A DNA stretch of 10,771 bases from Kiritimatiellia bacterium (GTDB taxonomy: Bacteria > Verrucomicrobiota > Kiritimatiellia > RFP12 > UBA1067), in NCBI GenBank assembly GCA_028701555.1, contig JAQVQN010000042.1, positions 1-10,771 of the forward strand. Reading direction: 5' to 3'. The notes under the pieces were generated by a model. The model searched no databases, had not been told where the DNA came from, and saw only the letters and a program-made list of their open reading frames with translations. A program made the position numbers and the translations under genes. The stretch's first letter is position 1; each line of letters opens with the position of its first letter. Below are positions 1-7,904 of the stretch, piece after piece.

Positions 1-523
1 TAATGGCCAGCGCCCGGTCGAGTAGTTTTGCGGCGAATTGTTTGTCACCAGTGAAACAGTGTACCACGCCGCGCAGACCCTCCCCGCGCCATGGCGTCTC
101 GTCCAGCATTCGCAGAGTCGCTTCCTCTGCCTCGCGCGTGTGAATGATCACCGGCAGCCGCCACTCATCCGCCAGACGCAACTGCGCCGCGAAGAGCTCA
201 CACTGCGCGTCCGCCGTCTCGGGGCGGTAGTGGAAATCCAGACCCGTCTCGCCGACCGCCGCCAGGGTGCACTCTGCCGCTAAACGCCGCAAGGTGTCCA
301 CATGCACGTCCGTTGCCGCTGACATTGCCTGGTCACGGTCAAAGCCCAAGGCCAGTCGCACTAGGCCGGGATAAGCCGCCGCCGCCGCAATGGCACCGGC
401 GTTGAGTTCGGCGCTGGCGCCGACCGCCACCATACGCCCCACTGCAGACGCACCGGCGCGATCCACCATCGCCGCAGTCTCCGCCGCCGAACCGGTAAAA
501 TGAACATGCGTGTCGTAATACAT
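1..523 (-). CDS. TatD-family metal-dependent hydrolase (partial, C-terminus beyond window)
   Basis: Reading from an ATG at 523 gives 174 residues before the window ends; the family is usually about 255-265 residues, so roughly the last third is missing. Visible family landmarks are the N-terminal metal-binding THVHF (H6, H8), the VGETGLDFHY segment with glutamate ligand E92, PVIIHTREA with H128, and VVHCFTG with H155. The final aspartate ligand lies off the edge. TatD proteins are TIM-barrel, divalent-metal-dependent hydrolases; members are described as 3'-5' DNA exonucleases acting in DNA repair or degradation, and others may act on different substrates, so the substrate here is not fixed. 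The chosen ATG puts HxH where the family has it, and a weak AAGG lies eight bases upstream. The gene is divergent from the solute-binding protein gene. Family assignment is firm, function less so. Confidence 0.93.
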   Translation of the reverse strand, partial: MYYDTHVHFTGSAAETAAMVDRAGASAVGRMVAVGASAELNAGAIAAAAAYPGLVRLALGFDRDQAMSAATDVHVDTLRRLAAECTLAAVGETGLDFHYRPETADAQCELFAAQLRLADEWRLPVIIHTREAEEATLRMLDETPWRGEGLRGVVHCFTGDKQFAAKLLDRALAI

Positions 524-617
524 ATCGTAAACCTTGTGCCAAACCTCTGTCAGTCTCCAGATCAGCGCGACAGGGTTGCAGGTTACAACATCGCCTTGAC
601 TCATATCCAGCAGTTTT

Positions 618-646
618 TTGTCTCCCTTTTCAAGCCCGGCTGTAAT
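618..646 (+). promoter_or_regulatory. Candidate sigma70-type promoter for the solute-binding protein gene
   Basis: TTGTCT at 618-623 and TGTAAT at 641-646 are separated by 17 bases and match the -35 and -10 consensus at 4 of 6 and 5 of 6 positions. A transcript from it would begin near 653 and leave a leader of about 50 bases before the ATG at 702, which agrees with the start chosen for that gene and makes the upstream in-frame starts at 618 and 654 unlikely. This is a pattern match only; the housekeeping sigma consensus of this organism is unknown. Confidence 0.3.
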
Positions 647-701
647 ATGCTGTATGTCTTACGTTTTAATAGGTTTGAGGAACCGCACACATCCGCCCAT
701 A

Positions 702-2471
702 ATGCGCGCAATCTTGAGAATAGCACTTATGCTGTCAGTCTTGACGGCACGGACCGACAGCGATTCTTTCCCCAAGGAGGATTGGCAGGACCGGCCTGAT
801 CCAATTGCCAGCCCCTACGCCGAACCTGGCGGCATCCTGCGCTTCGCCGCATTCCAGCCCCCGAAAAGCCTGAACGCATACATCGACTCCAACACATACA
901 CGCGGCAGGTCTTCGGCATGATGTACGAGACCCTGCTCAACACCGACTCCGACACTATGGAGTTCACACCCGGGCTGGCTGCCCGCTGGTCAATCTCAGC
1001 CGACAAGTCGACCTATACCTTCGAAATTGACCATGCAGCCCGCTGGAGCGACGGCATCCCTGTCACTGCCGACGATGTGAAGTGGACTTTCGACCAGATC
1101 ATGGACCCCAAGAACGCCACCGGCTCAGCCAAGGTCTCTCTGGGCGTCTTCGATTCGCCTGAAGCCCTCAGCCCCTCGATCATCCGTTTCCGTGCCAAAG
1201 AGAGCCATTGGCGCAACCTGCTGGCGCTCGGCTCCTTCGAGATCATGCCCAGGCACGCTTTTCAAAACCAGGATTTCAACCGCCTTGATTTCGACTCCCC
1301 GGTCGTATCCGGCCCCTATGTCTTGAGTTCAGTCAAAGAGCAGATCGAGATACGCATGAGCAAACGGCACGACTGGTGGGCCGGCTCCAAACCTTCAGCC
1401 CGCAACACCATGAACCTGGATACTGTCGTGTTTCGTTATTTCAGCGACAATGAAAATGCGTTCGAGGCCTTCAAAAAAGGCCAGGTCGACGTCTACTCCG
1501 TCTACACCGCTCGTATTTGGGCCAACGAGACCATCGGCGAAAGGTTCGATAAGAACTGGATCGTCAAACGTCTCGTGCGCAACCACAAACCGATCGGTTT
1601 CCAAGGCTTTGCCATGAACATGCGGCGGCCGCCTTTCGATGACCTGCGAGTGCGCAAGGCGCTGGCTCATCTTGTCGACCGCGAGACCATGAACCGCACC
1701 ATGATGTTCAACGCCTACTTCCTGCACCGCTCGTATTTCGAGGATTTGTACACGCCGGAAATCCCTTGCGAAAACGAGAACTTCGATTTCAACATCGCCC
1801 GGGCCAGAAACCTGTTGCACGAGGCCGGCTACCGCCCCAACCAGCAGACCGGCCTGCTGGAAAAGGACGGCCGAACCCTGAGCTTCAGCTTCCTGACCCG
1901 CGACGGCGGTGCCGACAAGTTTCTCGCTGTCTGCGCCAACGCCTTTAACGAAGTCGGCATCCGCATGCGCATAGAGCGCAAAGACTTCGCTTCCTGGATG
2001 CGCGATATGGACGAATATAATTTCGACATCACCTGGGCTTCATGGAGCGGTTCGGTTTTCCGTGATCCTGAAAGCATGTGGCACTCTAAAGAGGCTGACC
2101 GCCCCTCCGGCAACAACATCACAGGCTTCAAAGACCAACGCGTGGACACCTTGATCGAACAGCAAAAAACCACCTTCAGCATCACCGAACGAAACGCCAT
2201 CTGCCGCGAGATCGACCGCATCATAGCTGCCGCCGTTCCGTACGTGCTACTATGGAATACAGATGTCACTCGCTTGCTTTACTGGGACAAGTTCGGCACC
2301 CCCGCAACCGTCCTCTCGAAATTCGGCGACGAACGCTCGCTGCTCGGCTATTGGTGGTACGACACCGACTCGGCAGCCGAACTTAAAGCGGCCATGACAT
2401 CCGGCGATGTGCTGCCTCAGCGCTCCGGGCTAGTGGATTTCGACAACGTTTACCGTCCTTCCGCCCCCTAA
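702..2471 (+). CDS. YejA-like extracellular solute-binding protein, family 5 (peptide ABC transporter type)
   Basis: The product is 589 residues, close to E. coli YejA (about 600). It has the SBP family 5 layout: an N-terminal lobe beginning PGGILRFAAFQPPKSLNAY, the WSDGIPVTADDVKWTFDQI segment, SGPYVLSSV, then DDLRVRKALAHLVDRETMN and a C-terminal lobe with EYNFDITWASWSG. The stretch FRYFSDNENAFEAFKKGQVD, followed by an ARIWANE segment, resembles YejA more than OppA or DppA. Such proteins capture oligopeptides in the periplasm and deliver them to an ABC importer. The ATG at 702 gives MRAILRIALMLSVLTA, a short charged-then-hydrophobic export signal without a lipobox cysteine; in-frame starts at 618 (TTG) and 654 (ATG) would bury it. 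No clear Shine-Dalgarno sequence precedes 702 (GAGG is about 22 bases away). No permease or ATPase gene follows: the next gene is an exonuclease. The ligand is unknown. Confidence 0.9.
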   Translation: MRAILRIALMLSVLTARTDSDSFPKEDWQDRPDPIASPYAEPGGILRFAAFQPPKSLNAYIDSNTYTRQVFGMMYETLLNTDSDTMEFTPGLAARWSISADKSTYTFEIDHAARWSDGIPVTADDVKWTFDQIMDPKNATGSAKVSLGVFDSPEALSPSIIRFRAKESHWRNLLALGSFEIMPRHAFQNQDFNRLDFDSPVVSGPYVLSSVKEQIEIRMSKRHDWWAGSKPSARNTMNLDTVVFRYFSDNENAFEAFKKGQVDVYSVYTARIWANETIGERFDKNWIVKRLVRNHKPIGFQGFAMNMRRPPFDDLRVRKALAHLVDRETMNRTMMFNAYFLHRSYFEDLYTPEIPCENENFDFNIARARNLLHEAGYRPNQQTGLLEKDGRTLSFSFLTRDGGADKFLAVCANAFNEVGIRMRIERKDFASWMRDMDEYNFDITWASWSGSVFRDPESMWHSKEADRPSGNNITGFKDQRVDTLIEQQKTTFSITERNAICREIDRIIAAAVPYVLLWNTDVTRLLYWDKFGTPATVLSKFGDERSLLGYWWYDTDSAAELKAAMTSGDVLPQRSGLVDFDNVYRPSAP

Positions 2472-2523
2472 CCTTAAAATTCTCCCACTGATTATTCACC
2501 ACAATAAAAAACAAAGGTATTTC

Positions 2524-3324
2524 ATGTTCCCCTTCAAACTCGACCGCCCACTGATCGTTTTCGACATCGAAGCCACAGGCATCAGCCCGCGGGCCGACCG
2601 CATCATCGAACTGGCGGCCATCCGCATCGAGACCGACAACAGCGAGGTCAAGGGCTATTGGCTGCTCAACCCGGGCATACCCATTCCCGTTGAAACCACC
2701 GCCATCCACGGCATCACCGACGAGATCGTGCATGATCAGCCCACTTTCAAAGACAAGGCTTTAGAAATACTCACCTTCTTCGGCGACGCCGACCTAGCCG
2801 GCTTCAATGCCGGACGCTTTGACATCCCCATGCTCGCCGAAGAGTTCACGCGCGCCGGCATTCAGTTCGGAGCGGAAAGCCGCCGCCTGCTTGACGCGCA
2901 ACGCATCTTCCACACACGTGAGCCCAGAGACCTGTCGGCAGCGCTTAAGTTCTACTGCGATTGCGCGCATGAGGACGCACACGGTGCCGAGGCTGACGTG
3001 AGAGCCACGCTAGATGTCATCATCGGTCAGTTCAAACGTTACCCCGACCTGCCGCAGGATATGGACAGCCTCGACAAAGCCTTCAACCCGATCGACCCCT
3101 TCAACGCCGACCGCTCCGGCCGCCTGCGCTGGGTAGACGGCGAGATAACCATCAACTTCGGCAAAAAGAAAGGCGCAAAGCTTAGTGATCTCGCCAAAGA
3201 CGACCCCGGGTTCTTGAAATGGATGGTTAAAAACGATTTCCCGCAAGACACACGTACCATCTGCGAGAACGCGCTCAAGGGCTTCTTTCCAGACCCGCCA
3301 CGCATGAAAGCGGCAAAGCCCTGA
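2524..3324 (+). CDS. DEDDh 3'-5' exonuclease with ExoX-like C-terminal domain
   Basis: The product is 266 residues. The N-terminal 170 or so residues form an RNase T / DnaQ-epsilon type exonuclease domain: Exo I FDIEATG (D14, E16), the AIHGIT segment around residue 62, Exo II NAGRFDIPML (D100), and Exo III H153 with D158, giving the full DEDDh metal-binding set. From about residue 200 comes a second small domain, RWVDGEITINFGKKKGAKL then DPGFLKWMVKNDFP, which matches the domain seen at the C-terminus of exodeoxyribonuclease X-like proteins. It should remove nucleotides from 3' ends of DNA in the cytoplasm, in proofreading, repair or turnover. It is too short and lacks the partner features to be a DNA polymerase III subunit with certainty. 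AAAGG lies six bases before the ATG, supporting this start. It starts 52 bases after the solute-binding gene and could be co-transcribed with it. Confidence 0.93.
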   Translation: MFPFKLDRPLIVFDIEATGISPRADRIIELAAIRIETDNSEVKGYWLLNPGIPIPVETTAIHGITDEIVHDQPTFKDKALEILTFFGDADLAGFNAGRFDIPMLAEEFTRAGIQFGAESRRLLDAQRIFHTREPRDLSAALKFYCDCAHEDAHGAEADVRATLDVIIGQFKRYPDLPQDMDSLDKAFNPIDPFNADRSGRLRWVDGEITINFGKKKGAKLSDLAKDDPGFLKWMVKNDFPQDTRTICENALKGFFPDPPRMKAAKP

Positions 3325-3404
3325 CCCGCCTGCCATACCTTATTTGCGGCACAACAGTTCATAAAATCACTAAGGTCAACCAATTCCAAACACAATAACC
3401 CCTC

Positions 3405-5807
3405 ATGAAAAAAACATTAGCAATTATCCTCACGAGTCTGTTTCTGTCTTGCACGGCTTCAGCCGTCTCCTTCATATCGGCCAAGCCGGTATGGCTGGAA
3501 GGACGCGAGCAGGAGATGAACCTGACCGTCGGTTTCCGCGCAAAGCTGGACGGCAAGGGCGCTGAAAACGCCGTGTTACGCATGACCGGTTCGACCGTCT
3601 GCCGTATCTTCGTCAACGGCGAGTTCCTAGGGTACGGGCCGGCCCGCGGACCGCACGGTTTTTACCGGGTGGACGAATGGCCATTGCAAGGCCGCTGCAG
3701 CCCCGGCACCAACGTTGTCGCCATCGAGGTCGCAGGCTACAACGTCAACAGCTATTACCACCTCGACCAGCCCTCATTCCTGCAAGCCGAAATTGTTGAC
3801 GGGGACAAGGTTTTAGCCTCAACCGCTGGCACGGGTGCACCATTCGAAGCCCAATTGCTGGAAAGCCGCGTTCAAAAAGTCCAGCGCTACAGCTTTCAGC
3901 GCACCTTCTCGGAAGTTTACAACATAACTCCCCACGCTGACGATTGGCGCACTGGCGGAATTTTTACTCCGGCAAAGCTGGCGGAGATGCCGACAGTGCG
4001 TCTGCTGGAGCGGATTGCCCCTTATCCGGTTTTTAAAATCCACCATCCGGTTGTTGAGCTTTGCAGCGGAACAGTCAAACATAACCCGGACGCCAGGGTC
4101 TGGGTAGACAGAGCCCTGAGCGGCATCGGCTCCGATTACAAAGGCTTTCCGCAGAAGGAATTGGCAACCATCCCCCTGCACGAGGTGCAGCGGCTGGACA
4201 CAGCCTCGCGCGTCGCCACGGGAACCGCTTATACCCCAGACAAAAACCTGCGCATCGCCGACAACGAATTCCGCATCTTTGATTTCGGGCTGAACAACGC
4301 CGGGTTCTTCGGCGCCGTGCTGCGCAGCGACGCCCCGGCGCGGGTGTATTTTGTCTTCGACGAGATCATGAGCGGCGAGGATGTCAGTATCCAGCGCTAC
4401 AGTTGCGCCAATGTCGTCGCTTACGACTTGGCCGGAGCAGGCACTTACCGCGTGGAGACCTTTGAACCCTACCAGTTGAAAGTGCTTAAAATTATCGTCA
4501 GCGGCGGACCGTGCGAAATCTCCGGCCTGTACTTCCGCGAATATGTCAACCCAGACGCCGAACGCGCCGTCTTCAATTCGTCCGACAAGGACCTCAACCG
4601 CATTTTCAACGCCGCGCGCGAGACCTTCAAACAGAACGCAGTCGACGTTTTCTCGGACTGCGCCGGGCGCGAGCGCGCTGGTTGGCTCTGCGACAGCTTC
4701 TTTACTAGCCGGGTCGCCGCAGATCTGTGCGGCAACAACGACATGGAGCGCATGTTTTTCCAGAACTACCTGCTGCCGGAAAAGTTCGCACACCTGCCCG
4801 AAGGCATGTTGCCGATGTGCTATCCATCCGACCACAACAACGGCAACTACATCCCCAACTGGGCCATGTGGTTCGTAGTGCAGTTGGAGGAGTACCTGCA
4901 GCGCAGCGGAGACCGCGCTATGATCGACGCCCTAAAACCGCGTGTGCTGGCCCTGCTGAAGTTCTTCGAGAAATACCGCAACAGCGACGGCTTGCTGGAA
5001 AAGCTGCCGGCCTGGGTGTTCGTCGAATGGTCACACGCCAACAAACTCGTGCAGGATGTCAACTATCCGTCCAACATGACTTACGCCGAGGTGCTGGATT
5101 GCGTGGCGCGCCTTTACGATATGCCGCCCTTCGCTCAGGAAGCGGCGAAAATGCGTGAGACCATCCGCAAACAGTCTTTCGACGGCAGCTTTTTCGTGGA
5201 CAACGCTGTGCGCCAGCCGGACGGCAGCCTGAAACTGTCAGGCGAACGCACAGAAACCTGCCAGTATTATGCCTTCTTCTTCCACACGGCCACCCCGGAG
5301 ACCCATGCCGCGCTCTGGAAAACCCTGCGTGACGATTTCGGCCCTGACCGCAAGAACACAAAGAAACACCCGGAGATCCATTTCGCCAACGCCTTTATCG
5401 GCAATTACCTGCGGCTGGAACTGCTCTCGCGGCAACACCTCGCCGCGCAGATCTTGAAGGAGACCAAGGGTTATTTTCTGAACATGACCGACCTGACCGG
5501 CACCTTGTGGGAAAACGATACGCCGCACGCCAGTTGCAGCCACGGCTTTGCCAGCCATGTCGCTCGCATGTATTACCGTGACCTTCTGGGCATCAGAAAC
5601 ATAGACGTCGTCAATAAGCGGGTTTCATTGGCTTTCTCGGATGTTCCTCTGGAACATTGCAAAGGCGCGGTTCCGGTAAAAACCGACGCGGTCGCAATCA
5701 GTTGGCGCAAGCAGGACAACAAACTTTTTTACAGCATCAAGGTGCCAGACGGTTACGAAGTTATTGCAGACACCTCGCTGTTGAGCATCACCGCAGTGCG
5801 GGAATAG
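3405..5807 (+). CDS. Secreted alpha-L-rhamnosidase-like glycoside hydrolase (GH78 type)
   Basis: The product is 800 residues with a clear Sec signal, MKKTLAIILTSLFLSCTASA, ending in a signal peptidase I type ASA site; the LSC inside is a poor lipobox. An N-terminal beta-sandwich carries FVNGEFLGYGPARGP, as in rhamnosidase N-terminal domains. An (alpha/alpha)6 barrel runs from about 385 to 710, and a C-terminal beta-sandwich follows from about 720. Within the barrel, DCAGRERAGW and the following residues supply D418, E423 and D430, spaced exactly like the catalytic-site D567, E572 and D579 I recall for Bacillus RhaB. GTLWEND supplies E703, the likely counterpart of its E841. It should remove terminal alpha-L-rhamnose from glycans or glycosides outside the cytoplasm by inverting hydrolysis. 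The Pro-Gln usual after DC is replaced by Ala-Gly, so it may be a diverged subfamily with another sugar. No Shine-Dalgarno sequence precedes the ATG. Confidence 0.88.
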   Translation: MKKTLAIILTSLFLSCTASAVSFISAKPVWLEGREQEMNLTVGFRAKLDGKGAENAVLRMTGSTVCRIFVNGEFLGYGPARGPHGFYRVDEWPLQGRCSPGTNVVAIEVAGYNVNSYYHLDQPSFLQAEIVDGDKVLASTAGTGAPFEAQLLESRVQKVQRYSFQRTFSEVYNITPHADDWRTGGIFTPAKLAEMPTVRLLERIAPYPVFKIHHPVVELCSGTVKHNPDARVWVDRALSGIGSDYKGFPQKELATIPLHEVQRLDTASRVATGTAYTPDKNLRIADNEFRIFDFGLNNAGFFGAVLRSDAPARVYFVFDEIMSGEDVSIQRYSCANVVAYDLAGAGTYRVETFEPYQLKVLKIIVSGGPCEISGLYFREYVNPDAERAVFNSSDKDLNRIFNAARETFKQNAVDVFSDCAGRERAGWLCDSFFTSRVAADLCGNNDMERMFFQNYLLPEKFAHLPEGMLPMCYPSDHNNGNYIPNWAMWFVVQLEEYLQRSGDRAMIDALKPRVLALLKFFEKYRNSDGLLEKLPAWVFVEWSHANKLVQDVNYPSNMTYAEVLDCVARLYDMPPFAQEAAKMRETIRKQSFDGSFFVDNAVRQPDGSLKLSGERTETCQYYAFFFHTATPETHAALWKTLRDDFGPDRKNTKKHPEIHFANAFIGNYLRLELLSRQHLAAQILKETKGYFLNMTDLTGTLWENDTPHASCSHGFASHVARMYYRDLLGIRNIDVVNKRVSLAFSDVPLEHCKGAVPVKTDAVAISWRKQDNKLFYSIKVPDGYEVIADTSLLSITAVRE

Positions 5808-5826
5808 AGATCTCTGTCCTACAGGC

Positions 5827-6666
5827 TCACTCCTGCGCAGCATCAATCGGCGGCGTCTGCTGAGCCTCGTAACGGCGGCGCAATCTTAAGAAAGCATACC
5901 CGCTGCAGGGGATCGACAAGAAATAGATTACGCCAATTACGCCCAGTGTCAGCATGAACTGTGAGATCAGCATGCCGATCACGAACATTACCAGCAGCAG
6001 AAAGGGAATCATGCGGCTGGCCGGAACACGCAGACTTTTGATGGATACCGTCGGCCAGCGGCACGCCATCAGCACCCCGCAAGTCAGGAGCATCAGGCAG
6101 CCAACCCAGGGTGTCTGTAAAAAATCAAAACCTGTATGCAGTTGCCATATCACAGGCGTTATCACCAAGCCCGCCCCGCCCGGCGCAGGCAGCCCCATAA
6201 AGAAATGTTTCCAGTAAGGTTGCGTTGGCCCGCCATCCGTCATGATGTTGAACCGAGCCAGACGGAAAGCCGCGCACATGGCGTAGAAGAGCGCGAACGC
6301 CCAAAACATCCCGCGAAAATGATATGCCCGGCTGCTTAAGGTTACCGCTTGCATGATCCAAAAATAGACCAGAATCGCCGGAGCCACCCCGAAACTTACA
6401 AAATCCGCCAGCGAATCCAACTCGGCGCCTAAACGCGACGTGGCTCGCAACATGCGCGCCACGCGCCCGTCCAGACCGTCCAGAACACAAGCGATGAAGA
6501 TCGCGATCACGGCATAGCGCCACTGCTCATTACAACTGTAGCGTATAGACGTCACCCCGCTGGCCGCAGCCATCATGGTCACAATGTTCGGTACCATCGT
6601 GCGCACCGGTATCTCACGCGGCACACGCCGTTTATGCTTGCGCTTTCTAAACCGGATTTTCGCCAT
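5827..6666 (-). CDS. pssA: CDP-diacylglycerol--serine O-phosphatidyltransferase
   Basis: The product is 279 residues, an integral membrane protein with several hydrophobic segments and a very basic N-terminus (residues 3-17). The complete CDP-alcohol phosphatidyltransferase signature is present: D63, D66, G67, A70, R71, G80, D84 and D88 (the DGLDGRVAR and LGAELDSLADFVSFG segments). The enzyme condenses CDP-diacylglycerol with L-serine to give phosphatidylserine and CMP at the inner membrane. The choice of serine over glycerol or inositol rests on the LDSLADFVSFGVAPA segment, typical of the PssA subfamily, and on the adjacent psd gene. Its ATG lies four bases after the psd stop codon with AAAGG nine bases upstream inside the end of psd, so the two are probably translated from one message. 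The 3' end converges with the rhamnosidase gene, with only 19 bases between and no visible terminator. Confidence 0.96.
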   Translation of the reverse strand: MAKIRFRKRKHKRRVPREIPVRTMVPNIVTMMAAASGVTSIRYSCNEQWRYAVIAIFIACVLDGLDGRVARMLRATSRLGAELDSLADFVSFGVAPAILVYFWIMQAVTLSSRAYHFRGMFWAFALFYAMCAAFRLARFNIMTDGGPTQPYWKHFFMGLPAPGGAGLVITPVIWQLHTGFDFLQTPWVGCLMLLTCGVLMACRWPTVSIKSLRVPASRMIPFLLLVMFVIGMLISQFMLTLGVIGVIYFLSIPCSGYAFLRLRRRYEAQQTPPIDAAQE

Positions 6667-6670
6667 ACTG

Positions 6671-7342
6671 TCAAACCTTTGCCAAAATCGTCTCGCCAGC
6701 TACCATGATCTGCCCCGGCAACACTGCCGGTTCAATCCCGGGCGGCAGATAAACATCGACCCTGCTGCCGAACCGGATCAGGCCGAACCTTTCGCCGCAA
6801 GCCAGTTCTTGCCCCTCTTTCACAAAGCTCACGATACGGCGCGCTATCAGCCCTGCGATCTGCACAAACGCCAGACGCTCGCCGCGCGCCGTCTGCATAA
6901 GGTACAGATGGCGCTCATTGTGCTCGCTGGCCTTGTCGAGCGACGCATTGAAGAACTTGCCGGGTATGTAGCAGGACTTCACAACCGTTCCTGCCGCCGG
7001 CATGCGGTTGACGTGCACATCCAGAACGCTCATGAACACGCAGACCCGCCATACCGGCGCGTCACCCGCACCCAAAATAGCGGGCACCGGAACCTTGTCT
7101 ACAATACTCACAATCCCGTCCGCAGGACTGACAACAACTCCAGAGACTGACGGCGTCACACGCTCCGGGTCACGGAAGAAAAGATAAACCCCGTAAACCA
7201 GACAAGCTCCCGGAAAACTGAGCGGCCACCACAACAAGGCAGCCAGCAACATCAACAAAAAAGCCAGCAAAACAAAGCGCCGCCCCTCCGGATGCATCCG
7301 AGGGAAAACAAACCGCGATGTCGTCAGATCAATAGAATTCAT
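6671..7342 (-). CDS. psd: Phosphatidylserine decarboxylase proenzyme, short form
   Basis: The product is 223 residues, the length of the short (PSD-A type) decarboxylases rather than the roughly 300-residue E. coli form. Two hydrophobic stretches near residues 21-56 anchor it in the membrane. The catalytic part shows VSPADG (residues 71-76), FMSVLDVHVNRMP with H110, and RFGSRVDVYLP, where the chain should self-cleave between G192 and S193; S193 becomes the pyruvoyl cofactor, leaving a large beta and a small alpha subunit. It decarboxylates phosphatidylserine to phosphatidylethanolamine, the step right after the product of the following gene pssA. A strong GAGGAG lies just upstream of the ATG at 7342. 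It is the first gene of the phospholipid pair; the 109-base gap ahead of it holds a short repeat and may contain its promoter. Confidence 0.96.
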   Translation of the reverse strand: MNSIDLTTSRFVFPRMHPEGRRFVLLAFLLMLLAALLWWPLSFPGACLVYGVYLFFRDPERVTPSVSGVVVSPADGIVSIVDKVPVPAILGAGDAPVWRVCVFMSVLDVHVNRMPAAGTVVKSCYIPGKFFNASLDKASEHNERHLYLMQTARGERLAFVQIAGLIARRIVSFVKEGQELACGERFGLIRFGSRVDVYLPPGIEPAVLPGQIMVAGETILAKV

Positions 7343-7389
7343 TTGCTCCTCAGTTTATTGCCAATTAATCACAAACAACACAGAAACCC

Positions 7390-7415
7390 TTTCATGAGAT
7401 TTCATGTGTTTCATG
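7390..7415. repeat. Three spaced copies of TTTCATG
   Basis: TTTCATG occurs at 7390-7396, 7400-7406 and 7409-7415, that is at 10- and 9-base steps, in the 109-base gap between the Minf_1886-family gene and psd. On the other strand this reads as spaced CATGAAA units. The rest of the gap is AT-rich and shows no open reading frame. It could be a degenerate intergenic repeat or an operator read on one face of the helix; the sequence alone does not decide. Confidence 0.5.
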
Positions 7416-7451
7416 GTTTAAAACCTTCTCTCCCTTAGTGTGAAAAGGCCG

Positions 7452-7883
7452 TCACCTCTTCTTGCGGCGCCGCGCCGCCGACGCCTTGGCTGCGGGTTTT
7501 TCCTCCTGAGGCTCGAACGGCTTCACAAACGTTTCCTCAAAATCGAACACTTCTTTGAAATCTTCCCGGCTGTCTTTTTCAGTCTTGCCCAATCTTCCGC
7601 ACTCGACCAGATTGAAGACTATCTCGCCAAAGTCCAGCGTCGAATGTATGCCCCACTCGGCAAAGACCGTAAACGCCAGCGGCCCGAACTCGTCCAGCGC
7701 AAACACCCTGATGCCTTCCAGCAGCTCTTTGCCTGTCACATGCCGCTCATGCTCAGGCTGTTTCTTGCGTATTTCCTTAACCGTGGAGTCCAATGCCTCG
7801 ACCACGAAAAAATAGGCGTCGGGATTGTAACGCGGATCCTTCTTGCACAAATCCAAAACCGTTTCCTGAAATGAAGAATTCAT
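7452..7883 (-). CDS. Minf_1886-family conserved protein of unknown function
   Basis: The product is 143 residues from the ATG at 7883; in-frame alternatives at 7889 (ATG) and 7892 (TTG) add two or three residues, and no strong ribosome site decides between them. I recognise the Minf_1886 family from the block DPRYNPDAYFFVVEALDST, then HVTGKELLEGIRVFALDEFG, FAEWGIHSTLDFGEIVFNLV, GKTEKDS and DFEETF. The family is found mainly in planctomycetes, verrucomicrobia and relatives; no activity is established that I know of. The protein has no signal peptide or membrane segment, so it is probably cytoplasmic. After about residue 120 it ends in a low-complexity tail rich in Ala, Lys and Arg (KASAARRRKKR), which could contact nucleic acid, an inference from charge only. 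It begins about 20 bases after the HIT gene stop, suggesting one transcript. Confidence 0.9.
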   Translation of the reverse strand: MNSSFQETVLDLCKKDPRYNPDAYFFVVEALDSTVKEIRKKQPEHERHVTGKELLEGIRVFALDEFGPLAFTVFAEWGIHSTLDFGEIVFNLVECGRLGKTEKDSREDFKEVFDFEETFVKPFEPQEEKPAAKASAARRRKKR

Positions 7884-7904
7884 AATCATCAACTCGCGGC
7901 TGCC

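Noticed and set aside
339..542. Separate 67-codon minus-strand gene at the TatD start
   Set aside because: It is a shifted frame of the TatD coding sequence, whose HxH motif and later ligands read through in the other frame without interruption.
618..701. N-terminal extension of the solute-binding protein from TTG 618 or ATG 654
   Set aside because: It would place the export signal internally and overlaps a plausible promoter; no ribosome site precedes either codon.
3819..4835. Long open frame of 338 codons on the minus strand inside the rhamnosidase gene
   Set aside because: It is antisense to a gene with a signal peptide and intact catalytic motifs, and its translation shows no recognisable domain; high-GC coding DNA commonly leaves such shadows.
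5808..5826. Bidirectional terminator between the convergent rhamnosidase and pssA genes
   Set aside because: Only a short AGAGATCTCT palindrome is present, with no stable stem followed by a T run on either strand.
7390..7415. Possible CRISPR-like array
   Set aside because: The units are only seven bases with two- or three-base spacing and no cas genes are present.
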